This document shows, piece by piece, positions 12,306 to 23,984 of a stretch of DNA of 64,000 bases (the stretch's first letter is position 1; each line of letters begins with the position of its first letter). The DNA is from Triglochin maritima. Lineage: Eukaryota; Streptophyta; Magnoliopsida; Alismatales; Juncaginaceae. The position numbers were made by a program, and so were the translations under genes. The notes beneath the pieces are model-generated. The model was given only the letters and a program-made list of their open reading frames with translations. It had not been told where the DNA came from and made no database searches. The DNA lies in the NCBI GenBank assembly GCA_963682175.1, contig OY821771.1:41870201-41934200 (forward strand), given 5' to 3'.

Positions 12306-14395
12306 CCTTATTCTCACTCTAAAAACACAATGTATATTTTGGATTTGGAGATTTATTAGTATTTTTGTACCGATTTTGAGTTATAATGTACTTTTGGTCC
12401 TGATGTGTATAAATTCCATTTTGTATGGACGGTTACTTATAAAGATATACAAGAAAGAAAAAAAAAGCAGTAACCCATATTAGGTGAAGAATCTAAATAA
12501 AATCGTGTGTTTCTTTTTTGTGAATTGTTCTTCATCTGATATGTGGTTTGTGTATTTAGGTCTTGTAACCTAACACATTTTAATATTAGATTCAGTTCCA
12601 ACGGGGATCCTGGCACCTTTGAAAAATCAGGATACGAGGATTCAAGCCGCCTTTGGAAAATCTGAGCTCCTGCTGAGGTTAACCTGGCGCAAATAATACC
12701 CAAACTGGTGCTGCTCACACATATTACCGAGCCCATCTTCACTTGGTTCACCCTCCCCAGCCCCATGGACAAGAGAGACCTTAAATCTTGAGGTTAATAG
12801 TCAAGTAGAGCTCCAGTTGGATCTCAATTGCCCAATATAGTACCAATTAACTATCAAGTAAGTTTTTTTTTTCTAGCAGTCATGCATTTTCCTTACTAAT
12901 GGCCCATCTTCATTACCATTGACTCATTTGTTATTGCTTTTGGCAAGTATAAGGCTGGTAAAATCGTGATTGACAGATCGGTATATTCACAAAAGTGTGT
13001 CAAATCGTTCAAACAATCATTCCACCAAGAAAATCAAAAGTGTTTCCGTGGAATTTTGGTTGATCCACAACTTAAAATCCAAGTACATAACGAGGTAGTG
13101 GATGATGGATCCAATATTATTATTTTGTGTGATATTTTCGTGATTACCAACCTAAGACTATTTCCTCAACAGTTCTAATAATAACAAAATTGTGATTATT
13201 GTACCCTCCAAACATGTTGCAAAGGCAAGTCTGATGGATTTTTTACTTGCTTGCATAGTGATCGAGACAAGATATCAATGCAGTCGTTTCTTTTTCAATT
13301 GGTACTCGTTCCTTTCTAAAATCTATTAAATCTCTCTTTTTTCCACTACTACCCATAATTTCTGAAAATCAAGCAAACATACTAAAATAGCACTTATGTG
13401 TTAACATAAATCATGATGGTGCGGGTGTGTCAACTCAAACCATGAAGATAGCCAATTACCACCGGAGAACTACGAGAACTTATCATTAAATAGCTAAACT
13501 AAAAGTTGATATTTAATAAAAATCAGCATAATTAAAAAAAAACTCTTTTGCTTTAAGAGAGAGTAATCAAATATAAGCAAATACAAATTGACACAAATTG
13601 ACGGTAGACCGAATTAAATGAATTCTTGAGCCTCAAAAACAAAAACAAAAACAAAAAATATAAACTTGGTGTTGGTAACTTGGATGGGGGTACTACAGTA
13701 CTACTGGTCCTCTGAATGCCTCAAAACCCCAAGTGGATTTCCTTTTTTCCACGGGCGAGACTGGACGGACAGGATGATTCTTCATATACATACACGCATG
13801 GCAGAGCTGATCAGTAGCGACTAGCGAGTACTTCATGTGGATCTTAATTTGGAGACCAACCTGCATGCTTTTGTGCTCATTGCACACAGTGGTCCTCCTC
13901 TGGCTTTGGCTATGTGGTGCTTTTTTCTTTTTCCATAATGCAAAATCAAGATTTTCCATCCTTAAATCCTGTGAAAACATTCTTTCCCAAGTACTCCTCT
14001 CATAAAGTCAGGATGGAATATATCTGTTTGTAAACTTGTGAGCATTAATCCCAGTGCCTGTATTACCTAGAGAATAAAACAAAGCCAGTGACTAATATCT
14101 GTGGCAATGTAATTTTTTGATTGCTTGGTTAACCATGCACGTAAGATACGCATCGGTTTTTTCTGAGGGTTTTTTATCACATTTTTTGTTAGGGTTGTTG
14201 CTCTACCATATATGGAGTATTAATTCTTTCTTTTGTATCCCAAAGGCCAAAGCCCTTTAGTTTCGAATAACTACTATTCAATCACCACTTAATTTGCAAA
14301 AGCAGATTGAATGCACCTAATCACCTAGTTATTATTGTTTTCTCGAGAACCGAGAGAAATAAGAAAGACAAAGCGAGATACTTCTCAGTTCTCAC
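12306..14395. other. Intergenic sequence, no gene recognised
   Basis: Right flank of the first solo LTR. It is AT-rich with only short open frames and no recognisable domain, RNA gene or bounded transposon. Confidence 0.35.
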
Positions 14396-14613
14396 TAGGG
14401 GTGAGCATAACCCGGTCCGGTTCAGTTCGGACCGGATCCAACCGGTCCGGGTTTCGGTCTGGATTTTTTTGAAATTTCGGTTTCAGTCCGATCCGGTCCG
14501 AACCGATCTGATTTTTTGTTTTTTTATATTAAAAAAATCCGATTTTAGACCAGACCGAACCGGATCAGTCCAATCACAGGTCCAAAGCCATCTGGTCCGG
14601 GATGCTCACCCTA
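14396..14613. mobile_element. hAT-like MITE made of CCGGACCGG-type palindromes
   Basis: The ends TAGGGGTGAGCAT and ATGCTCACCCTA are inverted copies. Eight flanking bases on each side match at seven or eight positions depending on where the end is drawn (GTTCTCAC/ATTCTCAC), the 8-bp target size of hAT elements. The interior is packed with GGTCCGG, CGGACCGG and CCGGTCCGG words. It has no coding capacity. Confidence 0.75.
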
Positions 14614-15072
14614 ATTCTCACTCAAAAAAACTACACTAGATCTTGTTGGAGTTTGGACCACCTTAAATATATTATCTTGCAATGTGTGCTCGTTGTTGTG
14701 ACTTTAATTTTGTTTGTGACCCGCAAGATGATATTTTTGTCAAATACATTGTATTAAAGTTCACCAATCTGCATCACTTGGCGTCAAACAATATTTAGAG
14801 GTCATTTTATGAAATGACCAGGTAATTTTGAAAATAAGTAGACAATTTGTAGATATAACTATCAATTTTAGAACTTAACAAAATTCTGCTACTCAAAACT
14901 CAATTATTGGGCCACGCATTCGGTTTGAGAAAGGACAACTCACACTTTTGGGCAGTCAGTTTCGTGACAACTAAGCTCTTGATGCCAGCACTCAACTTAA
15001 CTTTCAAATTAGAAAAGTAAATTATAATAATGCAAGTTAAAAGTGGGTCCTACCGTCTTAGGTTTTGAAAAC
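14614..15072. other. Spacer between the hAT MITE and the first MULE
   Basis: AT-rich sequence with no recognisable feature except the left 9-bp target duplication (TTTGAAAAC, 15064-15072) of the adjoining Mutator-like element. Confidence 0.4.
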
Positions 15073-15608
15073 GGAACTTCTATTCATCGTGGGAAAACAA
15101 CTTAAATCATCCGTTCAGATTACCATTTTGACATTCTACCATTTCTACTTATATAACTCTTCATTTCACTCTCCTAACACCACTCTCTCTTCATATTACT
15201 CTTATATTCACCAGAAAAAATGCTCGTAGGCCGGGAAAAGAATCATCGGACACCCGGATTACTCAAATCTGGTAATTGTCTTCTTTAGTTTTTTTTTAAA
15301 AAAATTGGGTCGAACGTCTCCTGCGGACGCCTCCCCGATGGATGGGGCGTCTTCGGTAGACGCCCCCAAAAAAATTTATATATATATTTTTTAATTATTT
15401 AAATTGATTATAAATTGTGATAATTGCAAAATAAATTGAATATTATGTTAACAATTAATTAAATTAGTTTAGTAAATCATTTATTGATTATAATTTGTGA
15501 TAATTGCTAAATAAATTGATTATTAAGTTAATAATTAGTTTAATTATTTTAGTAAATCCATTAACAAAATTTTATTTTTAAAATTGAATTAATAGTCATC
15601 GGGTTACC

Positions 15609-16430
15609 GTGGAGGAAAAGGGAAATCAATTCCCTTACGTGCGGTACGTAGTATAGCAGATAAGTCAGGTCATCGTCATCCACGTAGACGGGGTATTTCT
15701 GCTTTAGTTAGGAGAGAGAGAGAGAGAGATTTTTTACGTCGTCGTCCGACACCTGAGGATTCTTTCGACAACGAGGATGATTCAGATGAGTTGAGGAGTC
15801 ACGACGAGAGAGACGATGAGGGCCGGTATGACTTGGAGCCACAGGAGGAGGCAATACAGCAGTATGGTCGAGGACGGGGGCGACATTGTAGTCATTCGGC
15901 TGAGTGGGTCGTTAGGAAGGGTCGAGGTGCCCGGTTTGTGACCGGTGATTCGAGTTCGTGCACTGCAGACGTCCGAGCTCAGAAGAAGAAGAGGGGTGAG
16001 GACGAGTCTTGCATCCTCACGGATATGATGCCTGATGGTCCTCTAGATGGCAGCGTCATTCCCAATTTTGGAGGCCACATCACCAGACGCATCTGGGATG
16101 GCGAGGATCGGAAGGTTTTGATGTGCCATAATCGACACATAGCATGTATTACATTGTAGGTTTGGCGTTCAGTGATGACCGATGATATGACAGCGACCGT
16201 TAGTGACAGTGGATTGAGTCACTTGTCGTACAACATGTTTTCCTGCATTGACATGTTGATTTCGGCTTTCGTGGAGCGGTGACAGCCTAACACCAACACT
16301 TTCCACTTGCCGTTCAGAGAGATGACGATCATGTTGCATGACGTCTTTCAGATTCTGCACATTCCTGTTGAGGGTCGTATGTTCAGTGCTCAGGCGCCGA
16401 CGTCTGATCTGAAGTTTTTTGTATCAGAGT
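15609..16430 (+). pseudogene. Plant mobile domain (PMD) gene remnant inside MULE copy 1
   Basis: Frame fragments resemble PMD proteins, the transposon-derived family that includes MAIN/MAIL1. A GEDES...DGPLDGSVIPNFGGH stretch (about 16000-16080) is followed, after a frame change, by the hallmark LPFREMTIMLHDVFQ (about 16308-16350) and ELLGV near 16430. The coding sequence is interrupted by stops, by a GA microsatellite at 15712-15729 and by frameshifts. At 15609 a GTG stands where copy 2 has ATG. The 3' part is missing where it abuts the opposing transposase. PMD function in transposons is not established; host-domesticated relatives act in silencing and genome stability. Not expected to make a functional protein. 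Confidence 0.7.
15712..15729. repeat. (GA)n microsatellite
   Basis: Nine GA units inside the PMD remnant of MULE copy 1. The matching place in copy 2 lacks the tract, so it expanded after the copies separated. Confidence 0.9.
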
Positions 16431-16439
16431 TGCTGGGTG

Positions 16440-17279
16440 TCAGACATTCTGGTAACTAGACTCGGTCTCATCCTTCAAAATCGCATATCCGACGAGGAAA
16501 TTCATGTTTGTTGGAGTAACCCCGACCATCTAAAACAAAGACATATTGTACTTGTTCGTCTTATATGTCGAATCCATGCAGATTACGAAAGGGTATGTAC
16601 GCAACAACTGAACTGAAGTCGGATGTGCCAAAAATGCATGAGTGATGACATTAGTTTCTTCATCTGCCACAATCCAATGCAAATAGTTATACTGCACTGC
16701 TTGACTGAGAAACTGCTGAGCGGGATTCCTGTCTTCAGATTTCGTCATCCTCATGTACTCTCTGAAGTTATAAATGTGTCTTTGATTGGAATTATCCTCC
16801 GAGAATTTCTCTTTTACTGCCAACAAAATGTTACGTGATCTTGTTTGTGCCTCGGTCATATCACAAACAATTTGCTTGGCCTCAGCACTAAGTCCGCTGA
16901 CCTGTCGGTGACCCTCTGCATAAACTGCAAGTGCGTGGTTGTGCTGCCCATAGGTGCTATTAGAAACAACGACTCATCCATCACGATCTTGTTGCTCGAC
17001 TACTTTTACCAAAAAACGACAACTGCAACCTTTTCTTTTTGTGTTCTTTCGTAGTGCAATACTCGTATCACGAGCACTCATTTCATGTCTGCGATCACAT
17101 CTCAGGTAACAATCCATCCGGTTATCTGCTTTTGGTTTGTATGATGATATAACCAAAAACAATCTGGCTCCTATTGTAACTTGTTTTGCCCATTTACAAG
17201 CTTCCTCGATTGATGTAAATATTTCTTTACTATCAAAAAGCTCACTGTAATCTACTCCATCATCACCGAAATCTTGCAA
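16440..17279 (-). pseudogene. FAR1-type MULE transposase remnant (copy 1)
   Basis: Read on the minus strand, an N-terminal zinc-finger-like domain (about 17279-16974) contains the KNTKRKGCSCRFLVKVV signature typical of the FAR1/FRS DNA-binding domain. The following frame (about 16859-16530) carries FSEDNSNQRHIYNFRE and the first catalytic-core motif CMDSTYKTNKYNMSLF of MULE transposases (D of the DDE triad within MDSTY). The rest of the DDE core is missing where the frame meets the PMD remnant near 16440. In-frame stops interrupt it. The element is therefore non-autonomous. The host FHY3/FAR1 transcription factors were domesticated from this transposase family. Confidence 0.8.
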
Positions 17280-18586
17280 CGGAACCTGAAAAAAATTAAT
17301 TTAATAGAAAATTTAAAAAAAACTAAAAAACGGGGCTTCTTAGCCAGATGCCTCCACGTTGGGGGAGGCGCCTCGCTAATACGTCTCCACCATGGTGGAG
17401 GCGTCTTGGCCAGACGCCCGAGTCTGAAAAAAATTCTGCCTCCATTACCTCGCCGGATCTAGGTGCTGCGGCAGACATTTTCGTGGTGTTCGTACTAGGA
17501 ATGTGAGTAAAACTGAGTCAAAAAATATTGTTTAAAGAAACGAGACAAAATGAGTATTAATTGATTTGTTAAGGGTAAAAATGTAATTTTTGGGGCGATT
17601 AAAGTAATTTTCCGGCGACAAATAGTAGTCCCCTTTGAAAACGCATATTTTTATTTTTGAAAAATTTTATTTTTAAAAAAATTAATGTAAGCACACACAA
17701 GTCCCAAAAGAAAAGGCTAGTCACTTTGCAACTATTGGAATCTAAATGGGAAATGGCTCGATAATTGAAGAAAAAGTCCCAATTTGACGTAATCATATAA
17801 ATGTGCTTATTTTTCCTATGCTACCCAAAATACGCCTTGCATAAATCATTCACTTTCTAGATGAAGCTTGATTGTACTCAATGGAGCTCGATGATACTCG
17901 ATGGTTTTGATAAGTTCTCGATAGTAAGCTCCATAAAGTTCGATGAATGATCATTTCGTATGGTTGAGAGTAATTTGTTCGCTGGGTTTAATAACATAAG
18001 CTCAATATTTATCGATGGATTCGATAAGCTCAATATGAACTCGTTAGTATGCTCAATAGGCACGATGGGTTCGACAGGTGCTCGATATGAGAATTGTTTT
18101 TTTGTTGTAATGTTTCCATGTTTTTTAACTACTTGTCGTTTATTCCTATTTTGTTTTCGTAGATGCCAGAGTTAATACTTCTAAATGATCATTTTCCCAA
18201 TCGTGTGACAAATATGGGCAGTAAGCATGTGAATGACAAAAAAGTTAACAATCGATAGTTAACTGTCTCAAACATCATTTGTACGCAGCCAATACATTAA
18301 CAGCCAAACCAGATACGACAAAAAATATGTCAAAAAAGCGGAATTCAAATTAAAATTCATAAGTTATCAAGTTGTATAGAGTTTCTATCGAAATTATATC
18401 GAGTACAACAATCAAGTTCAATCGAAACGTGTCTTCAGCCATGTGAAATGCATTCAACAATCTCTATGGAGCATACTATCGAGTTCATATCGAGAACTTA
18501 TCAAACCCATCAAAAAGGAAATAGTTTGTGCAATGAATATTTTGGATAACACAGGAAACATAAGTATATTTCTACGATGATGTCAA

Positions 18587-20070
18587 TGTTGGATCGTGTG
18601 GGTCTATGGGTCCACTAATCACTTTTTAAACTAATCACCTACTTGTTTAAGCAATCAAGATGCGCAACGGAATTTTAAAGCAAACAAGCAAGTAAAGGAA
18701 GAATAATGCAAACCACAAAAGACGCGTTAGTTTTTATAGAGGTTCGGCACCCCACCCGGGTCCTAGTCCTCTCTTGTAAGCTCCGCTCGACTCCGCGAGC
18801 TCCGCATACGTCTTCACTAACCACTCCCCGTTACGGGCCGAGAGAGAACACCTTTTACAAAACAAACTCCGCGAACAACCTCGTGAGCTTGACTTTCTTC
18901 TCTCACAATCCGAGAGGAACACTTCGGGCTTTAACCGAAGTTCTTGCTTCTTGAACAAAGGTTGAGTGGAACAACACTCTCTAACTTGAGCACACTTGAG
19001 TAGGATTAAGGAATTGATCACTAAAGTGTGGAAATTGAGGTTTGGAGTGTTTGGGATTCTCTCTAAAGTTTGGGACAAGTTTGTAGTGTGAGAGTTGTGT
19101 TAAAATGTGTTTTACAACTCCTTATATAGGCATTAGAGAGAATAGAGCCGTTGGGATTGATTGGGTGTGAGTTGATGTGTGAAACACAAAACAGAACTTG
19201 CAAGACCCAATTTTGGATGAATTCGGTCGACCGGATCGGTCTGAACGGTCGACCGTTAGGCAGTTTTGCACTAAGTTCGGTCGACCGGTTAAGCAACGGT
19301 CGACCACCCAACGCTACGACTTAGGTACACTTAAGTTATCGGTCAAACACCTAAAGGGAAACGGTCGACCGATTTGTACCAGGCACTTTGGGGATGACAA
19401 ACAATTGGATATTCGGTCGACCGAAACAGGTCTAGCGGTCGACCGTTTTTCAACAGGCACTTGAGGTTTGTCAAGAGATGGACATTCGGTCAACCGATCA
19501 TGGTCCTCGGTCGACCGATACATGAAATGTATTTGGGGTATAATTGATTTAATACGAATACGACCGTTGGGTATATATGACAATAATAACGGTCGGAAAA
19601 TAAGTTCAAACGGTCGACCGAAAGAGATGGTGCGGTCGACCGAAACTAGACAGGGAAACACAAACTGGATTACTTGATCATCTGGTCGACCGAATGTGGG
19701 CAGACAGTTAGGGTTCAGGTTTAGTGTTTTCCGGTCTAAGTTTGGGTGATCTATTGAAGTGCAAATTGTGTGAAATTTCGTGTGTGACTTCTATAAGGAA
19801 CCTAGTGTGTGTTTAAGTTGAATTTAGCTCAAGTATGCTCAAAATACACAAGTTCCTAAAGACTCGAAGAAATACAAAAATACATGTCTTCAAATGAGCT
19901 TGATTACATGTCTTGACTTGATTTCCTTTCTTCCTTGAGTCTTGATCACCTGTAGAGGTTAGCACAAAGCAATATATATGCAATGCAATATGTGTGCTAC
20001 TCTACATGATCATAATTAAGATTGGGTTAATTAAATCATCAAAACATAGATTAAGGCCAAAAAGCCAACA
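18587..20070 (-). mobile_element. Solo LTR (family B), 1484 bp
   Basis: It begins TGTTGG and ends CCAACA, and is flanked by a perfect 5-bp target duplication GTCAA (18582-18586 and 20071-20075). No internal retrotransposon body is attached, so this is a solo LTR. On the minus strand CCTATATAAGG at about 19131-19121 is a clear TATA box, so the LTR reads on the minus strand with U3 at the high-coordinate end. The CGGTCGACCG array (19223-19692) lies in that U3, about 90 bases upstream of the TATA box. The ends are of the type common in Ty1/copia elements; the family is otherwise unidentified. The sequence does not align with family A outside the palindrome array. Confidence 0.85.
19223..19692. 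repeat. CGGTCGACCG palindrome array in the U3 of solo LTR family B
   Basis: About nine exact CGGTCGACCG palindromes and four degenerate ones (CGGTCAACCG, CGGTCGACCA, TGGTCGACCG and similar) occur in 470 bases with irregular spacing of about 15-100 bases. Sequences between the motifs are not similar to those in family A. Several degenerate copies are explained by C-to-T or G-to-A change at CpG. Confidence 0.85.
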
Positions 20071-20430
20071 GTCAATGTGTGAACTTTTACATATTGTGAT
20101 AAAAAACACCTTAGGTTGACCAATCAAGCCATCTCATTTTATCAATCTTATACGGAGTATTCCATCTTAAGATGACAAATACAAATATCACATTCACGGT
20201 CAGTAGTGAGGAGGTTTGATTTCTATCTTAACCAATCCAACTCAAAGAAGTTAAAACCGGATCGGCTTGAAGGGCCCACACGGCAAATCGAGACCTAGGA
20301 TTGGACACAACCATAGTTAAACCAAAGTGAAATTCTAGCCTGAATATGGACGTGGATCACTTTCAACACCCAATCCAATCTAAAGGATTCCTAGTCTACA
20401 TACCTACTCTAGTCCAACACTAGAGTCAGA

Positions 20431-21230
20431 CTTGTCGTGTTGTTGTGCCAAAACTGTTAAAATTGGTTTAAATTTGTTAAGACAGAAAACAGGAAACACG
20501 GTTGACCGGTGTTGGACATCGTTCGACCAATTTTATCAGGTACTTTCAGAAGTGAAAAAAAGTTAACCGGTGGTGGACACCGTTCAACCGATCTTTTGAG
20601 GGACTTTTTGAAGTTCAGGAACGGCCGACCGAAGGGTATGCCAGTCAATCAGAAAGTTCCGGAGAGCTTAAGAAAACCGTGGATCGGTCGACTGGTGTTG
20701 GACATTGGTTGATCGAAATTATTAGGAACATTTATGGTAACGGTACCGGTCGACCGAAGGAGGATTCCGGTCAACCATTTACCCACGATCTACATGTTTG
20801 TCTGTACGGTTTTGAGTCTAGTATTTAAAGTTTTTTCACACTTTTCTTGTACACAACACATCATTATTATTTCCTTTTGAGAGATTAGGGTTAAAGAGAA
20901 TTCTTGAGAGCTTTGGATGATACATTGCCTCCAAACCCTTCTAATCTTGGTTGTTTCTCTGGTTGGAGAAGAGGAAGAAGGAAAGAAAACTCGTGGAAGA
21001 CCCCCCAATGACGTAAGCATGTTGCCGAATCTTGTATATCGCGTGTGTCGTGGTTGTTTCAGGTGTGCGTTTGTCCATTGCTTGTTTCTTTTATCTTGTG
21101 TGCGTTTGTTGTTTGTTAGTTTGGGAGAGAAAGAAGTTTAGTTTATTTCCGCATTGAATATTCGTTTATATTCCGCTAGTGTGTTTTAACCCACTGTGTC
21201 GTAATAGCATTGTTAGAATCTCTCCCAACA
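20431..21230 (+). mobile_element. LTR-like fragment with a decayed GGTCGACCG array
   Basis: Between 20496 and 20790 there are about ten words of the type GGTTGACCGG, GTTCGACCA, GGTCGACCGAAGG, mostly with CpG-decay changes. They are followed immediately by TATTTAAAG (about 20830), an AT-rich leader and a stretch ending TCTCCCAACA (about 21230). This is the same order (array, TATA, leader) as the bounded LTRs. No matching target duplication was found, so the ends are approximate and the element may be truncated. Confidence 0.45.
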
Positions 21231-21559
21231 GAAACAAGAGGGTTTGTCCTTATTATATATTAAAAGGTGTTTGCATTAATTTAAATATCAAAGGGTTATG
21301 TAACCACCACCCTCGAAGATGTAGCAACAAGTTTAAGTTACAAAATAATGTCAAAAACCTTAAACAAAAGCTACAACTTAAACAAAACAATAAGACCTTC
21401 AAGGCGACAACCGCCAAGAGAAAACAACAAGGCCAAAGAGAAGCTAGGCCTCAACGGCCAGGGTGGATGGCAAACTTGTACCCTACTAGTGCTCCAACTC
21501 ATCCGTAGGAATTGCTGTCAGATTTTGGTGCTACTTCTTCTCCACATGGTCTGCCCAAC

Positions 21560-22109
21560 TTCTCACCACAGCAATACAGATATTCACCAACGGTACATAT
21601 CCATCGGCGCATATCACATTCCATCGATGTAATTGACATCTACGGATAACTTACCGTCGGTGTTAAATGTGTCAGTGTATCTCTACTCCGACGGAGAGTC
21701 TGTCAGTGTTACTTTTGGTGTGAAAGTTTTCGTCGTAATTTTTTGCGTACTTTCGTCGCATTAAAGAACATCAACTTTGTGGTGCTCTACATCGACATAT
21801 GTATCCATCGGTGTATGTTACACCGACTAAAACGTACTCTGACAATTGTACACCTACACCGACGGATACGTGTTGTCGGAAATAAATATCAGTTATATAC
21901 TCCAACAGACGTGTACCGTCGGTGTACGTCTACCAACAAACCTCAATCCTTTGTCTGACGGATACGTACCGTCGGTGTAGACGTTTCACTAAACGTCAGA
22001 ACCTACACCGATGGGGTCTGCTTGCGGGTGGAGGTGGCGACAATCGGGGTAGTTGTATTTCCTTGTATAAGTATGGTTCTTGCTCTCTCGACACTTTCAT
22101 TTTGTAGTG
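21560..22109. mobile_element. Terminus of a CACTA (En/Spm-type) element
   Basis: The right end TTTTGTAGTG at 22109 is the inverted form of CACTACAAAA, the hallmark end of CACTA elements. Just inside are repeated sub-terminal words in both orientations (CACCGACGGATA, CCGTCGGTGTA, CCATCGGTGTA), at least eight copies between about 21590 and 22010, as expected for transposase-binding sites. The opposite CACTA end was not found, so this is a fragment or the ends are far apart. Confidence 0.6.
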
Positions 22110-22414
22110 TCTTGCCAACAAGGGTGATGTCAACTTTGCTAAGCGAAACCCCAAAAAAGTTCCCTAAAAGGGCAAGTTAGGAATAGAAGTTCATTCGTTT
22201 CCACCTCTGCTCGGCAAAGGAGATAACTTGGGTCAATTTATATTCCTCTTTTCACCATGATGTCTCTGGTTAGCAGTCTATCTTCAAATAATAGCCAATT
22301 ATGGATTTTCACTTTTGGTGGTGTCATTGCCCTCCATATTTCATTGTATAGAGGGTATCTTTCAGCTCCATCGTTAGGGATTTGATACATGTCTCTACAT
22401 CGGTATATTCCTTT

Positions 22415-22729
22415 TTAGTTTTGTTCCCATTGTCTTTTATCAATTGTATTCGAAGGTGAAAATGCGATATAAGCTGAATAATTTTTTGTTTGGTCAGTAT
22501 CATTTAATTGACCCACAGAATGGTGTTTGAACCACTCTTGTGTTAAAGGATTTTCCTTTAAAAAGTCAGACACCGATATCCAAATATGTTTGGATCTCTC
22601 GTGTGAATTTTGCCAAGCTTCGGCCACGAGGGTCTCCAACATCCGTCGGTTATGCGTGAAAACTAAAAAGGGTTGCTTACTTGCTTTCCCATTTCCTATT
22701 TCTACCTTGCTTAAATTTTCCATCTCCAT
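22415..22729 (-). CDS. Unrecognised open frame of 104 codons
   Basis: The frame is open from an ATG and encodes a soluble, mixed-charge peptide with stretches LVFTHNRRMLETLVAEAW and WISVSDFLKENPLTQEWF. I do not recognise a family. There is no obvious promoter, partner exon or neighbouring gene. It may be a host exon, a captured gene fragment next to the CACTA end, or chance. No signal peptide or membrane segment is visible. Confidence 0.2.
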   Translation of the reverse strand: MEMENLSKVEIGNGKASKQPFLVFTHNRRMLETLVAEAWQNSHERSKHIWISVSDFLKENPLTQEWFKHHSVGQLNDTDQTKNYSAYIAFSPSNTIDKRQWEQN

Positions 22730-23984
22730 ATTGGATTTGATGGAGTTCGCCTATGTAATCAAATTACATTCCTATGAATTTAATTCAATGAAAATGTTCG
22801 CTTCGTCACAATTGGTAATTCACCACATGAATTACAATGTATTTAAAAACTAATTTACTAATTTTCAAGTGCTTCCTTGATCTTCCATCCATTTTGTAAT
22901 TTACACACTGCCTTTCGTGTAGGAAAGCTTCCTAGAGGATGCGACTAAATCATGTTCTTGGAGGGAGGATCTCTGATATGTGTTTTTAATTACACTAAGC
23001 TAATATTTGATTCATCATTTGACATATAAATGTATATTCTTAAAATAAAGATGATTAGAAATCTCAGGTAGAACCATTTTTAAAACTGTACCTGCAAACC
23101 AGAGAGTACACGTACTTCAATTTCCAAAGTGCTATTTATATCTATCAAGTCTCTTACAAATATAATTAATAATTAAAAAGGCGTAAGTTTCTTACCCGCT
23201 GAATTGAAGGCTTGTAAATGAACAAGGATTATAATGGGCTTATACTCCTACCTTCATTGTGGCTTCCTGGACTCGATTCTTATTTATGTCCTTTTCAGTC
23301 TGATGTGTTTTACCAAGTTTTCTTTCTACTCCTACCTTCATTGTGACTTTTCTGTTTTAAGTTTACCTCCATCATTAGTCTGCATAAACAATCTAATGCA
23401 ACATTAATCAACTAATAGACGTTCAAGGTTGTGATCAAGTGGCATCCCAAATGATTTGATGGTTTTTCTTCTTCATGCACAAAAGAAGCCTCTTCCATAC
23501 GTTTCAAAAGAATACTTTCGTTAATTACTACCCATAAATTCACATTTCTTCAACTTGGATTATAATATCACAGCTTAGGTGGTTTACGTTGAAAACTGAA
23601 CTAAGAAGACTAACCATGCTTCTTCTCTTCTCCGGTGCTATCTAAGCATCGTTATGGTTTGAAATATTAAGGATTAAACATATACGATAGGACAGACATT
23701 TATATATAGATACATGTGCACTGCATGCTGTGATTCTTCTCTATCTTCAGATCAGAAGCAAAATATATATCAAGTAATGAAGTCAATCATCAGATTCATT
23801 GGATTCTACCACGCCAAATAAGTCAGATCCACCATTGGCTCGAGCTAGTTTAATTAATACTCTCTGTGTGGTCCAAATTTCAATACAATTTGCACACAAT
23901 CCCTTCCTGCGTGGCTTTTTTCCTGCAACAAACTTGAGCTGATTTCTGACCAATGACTACTACTGAATTATATAACAAATGCAT
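22730..23984. other. Intergenic sequence, no gene recognised
   Basis: AT-rich sequence with short open frames only. A short phrase (CTCCTACCTTCATTGTG) is present twice at about 23248 and 23329. No RNA gene or bounded transposon is visible. Confidence 0.35.

Larger units (their letters stand above)
15073..17633. mobile_element. Mutator-like element carrying PMD and MULE transposase remnants (copy 1)
   Basis: A perfect 9-bp target duplication TTTGAAAAC flanks the element (15064-15072 and 17634-17642), the size characteristic of Mutator-like elements. The ends GGAACTTCTATTCATCG and, inverted, GGGGACTACTATTTGTCG start terminal inverted repeats of roughly 150-200 bases; the outer part is best conserved (ACTTAAATC..CCG). 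Inside each end there is a start codon (15220 plus; 17478 minus), suggesting that the two genes were fired inward from the two ends. The plus-strand PMD gene and the minus-strand transposase converge near 16435. Both are broken. GC-rich GGCGTC hairpin-like patches lie at about 15310-15365 and 17335-17420. Confidence 0.9.
17720..20130. mobile_element. Inverted-repeat DNA element with CTCGATG-motif arrays, split by a solo LTR
   Basis: The left stretch AATTTGACGTAATCATATAAATGTGCTTAT...ACCCAAAATACGCC (about 17776-17840) matches in inverted orientation the right stretch at about 18500-18586 and then, beyond the inserted LTR, at 20071-20095. The repeat therefore continues across the LTR insertion site, showing that the LTR landed in an older element. 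Just inside each end are clustered CTCGATG-like words (17864-18065 and, inverted, 18370-18515). Without the LTR the element is about 0.9 kb. Exact ends, target duplication and superfamily could not be fixed. Confidence 0.5.
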
